Assembly (NCBI GenBank): GCA_019055375.1
Contig: JAHQIW010004633.1
Location: 372,001 to 436,000, forward strand
DNA: 64,000 nt
From: Parelaphostrongylus tenuis
Taxonomy: Eukaryota; Nematoda; Chromadorea; Rhabditida; Metastrongylidae
Direction of reading: 5' to 3'
Shown: positions 63,626 to 64,000 of the stretch, piece after piece
Position numbering within the stretch: the first letter of the stretch is position 1
Layout of the letters: the number at the start of each line of letters is the position of its first letter
The notes under the pieces: generated by a model
The model's database searches: none
Seen by the model: only the letters and a program-made list of their open reading frames with translations
What the model was told of the DNA's origin: nothing
Translations under genes and position numbers: made by a program

Positions 63626-64000
63626 GTAAATAGGCTAAGAAGGTGCTATATTATAATAGAGCATAGCCGTGTAATATTCAACATGAATCCTCCGTGCGCT
63701 TTCAAACATTTCAGCCAAGATGAGAGTATCCTCAGATCGATCTCGATGCCAGCAATCAGATGGCACTATTGGATCCCGGATCCGATTGAAACAGACAGAG
63801 AAATGACGTAAATATGTTATGAAGGTGATATACTATAATAAAGCATAGCAGTAGTGTAGCATTCAACATGAATCCTTCGTGAGCTTTTAAACGTTTCAGC
63901 CAAGGTGAGAGCACTATTAGATAGACCTCGATGCCAGCAATCAGATGGTACTACTGGATCCCGGATCCGATTGAAACAGACTGAGTAATGACGTAAAAAG
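63626..64000. repeat. Tandem repeat, period about 183 bp, running off the window
   Basis: Units start GTAAATA near 63626, 63808 and 63993. Shared blocks: ATATTATAATAGAGCATAGC-like, TTCAACATGAATCCT, TTTCAGCCAAG, GATGCCAGCAATCAGATGG, TGGATCCCGGATCCGATTG. The unit includes a perfect GGATCCCGGATCC near-palindrome. The array probably continues beyond the window. Confidence 0.85.

Noticed and set aside
1..64000. CRISPR arrays, bacterial operons or prophage
   Set aside because: No regularly spaced direct repeats with unique spacers; all genes are intron-containing animal genes.

Overview
This is a nuclear window from a metazoan, best explained as a nematode and probably a strongylid (clade V) parasite or relative. 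The evidence is short exons with GT...TTTCAG-type introns, TTTCAG or TTTACAG acceptors just 5' of start codons as expected for spliced-leader trans-splicing, best family matches to Caenorhabditis-type orthologues (dnj-11, mdf-2, ngn-1, prx-14, cpt-2), and introns and spacers packed with old transposons. Nothing is prokaryotic: no operons with ribosome binding sites and no CRISPR.

Six protein genes could be rebuilt exon by exon, with reading phase agreeing across nearly every junction. Left part: a zuotin-type ribosome-associated J-protein (DNAJC2/dnj-11, minus strand, 3' end outside the window) and, about 3 kb away and divergent, the spindle-checkpoint HORMA protein MAD2 (mdf-2, plus), whose last exon carries a one-base T insertion. 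Middle: a neurogenin bHLH factor (ngn-1, plus). Right part, all on the minus strand: complex I assembly factor NDUFAF3, peroxin PEX14 (prx-14), and mitochondrial carnitine palmitoyltransferase 2 (cpt-2, 18 exons over about 14.5 kb, one intron with a GC donor). The last three all serve mitochondrial or peroxisomal energy metabolism, but 1.2 to 4 kb gaps argue against a tight operon. Two unassigned exon-like ORFs lie at the right edge.

Most of the remaining sequence is repeats: tRNA-derived SINEs with intact A and B boxes in several families (one a head-to-tail array of four), foldback DNA elements with long inverted arms, two mariner deletion derivatives sharing the same internal junction, an RTE retrotransposon 3' end inside an mdf-2 intron, and an approximately 183-bp tandem repeat at the right end.

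The most striking signal is a set of hammerhead self-cleaving ribozyme motifs. One (47828-47874, minus) has a complete CTGATGA / GAAA / GTC core with three consistent helices and sits in a direct-repeat block resembling a retrozyme; related decayed copies and at least three other hammerhead-like classes are scattered through introns and spacers. One copy sits between 12-bp target-site duplications inside another transposon.
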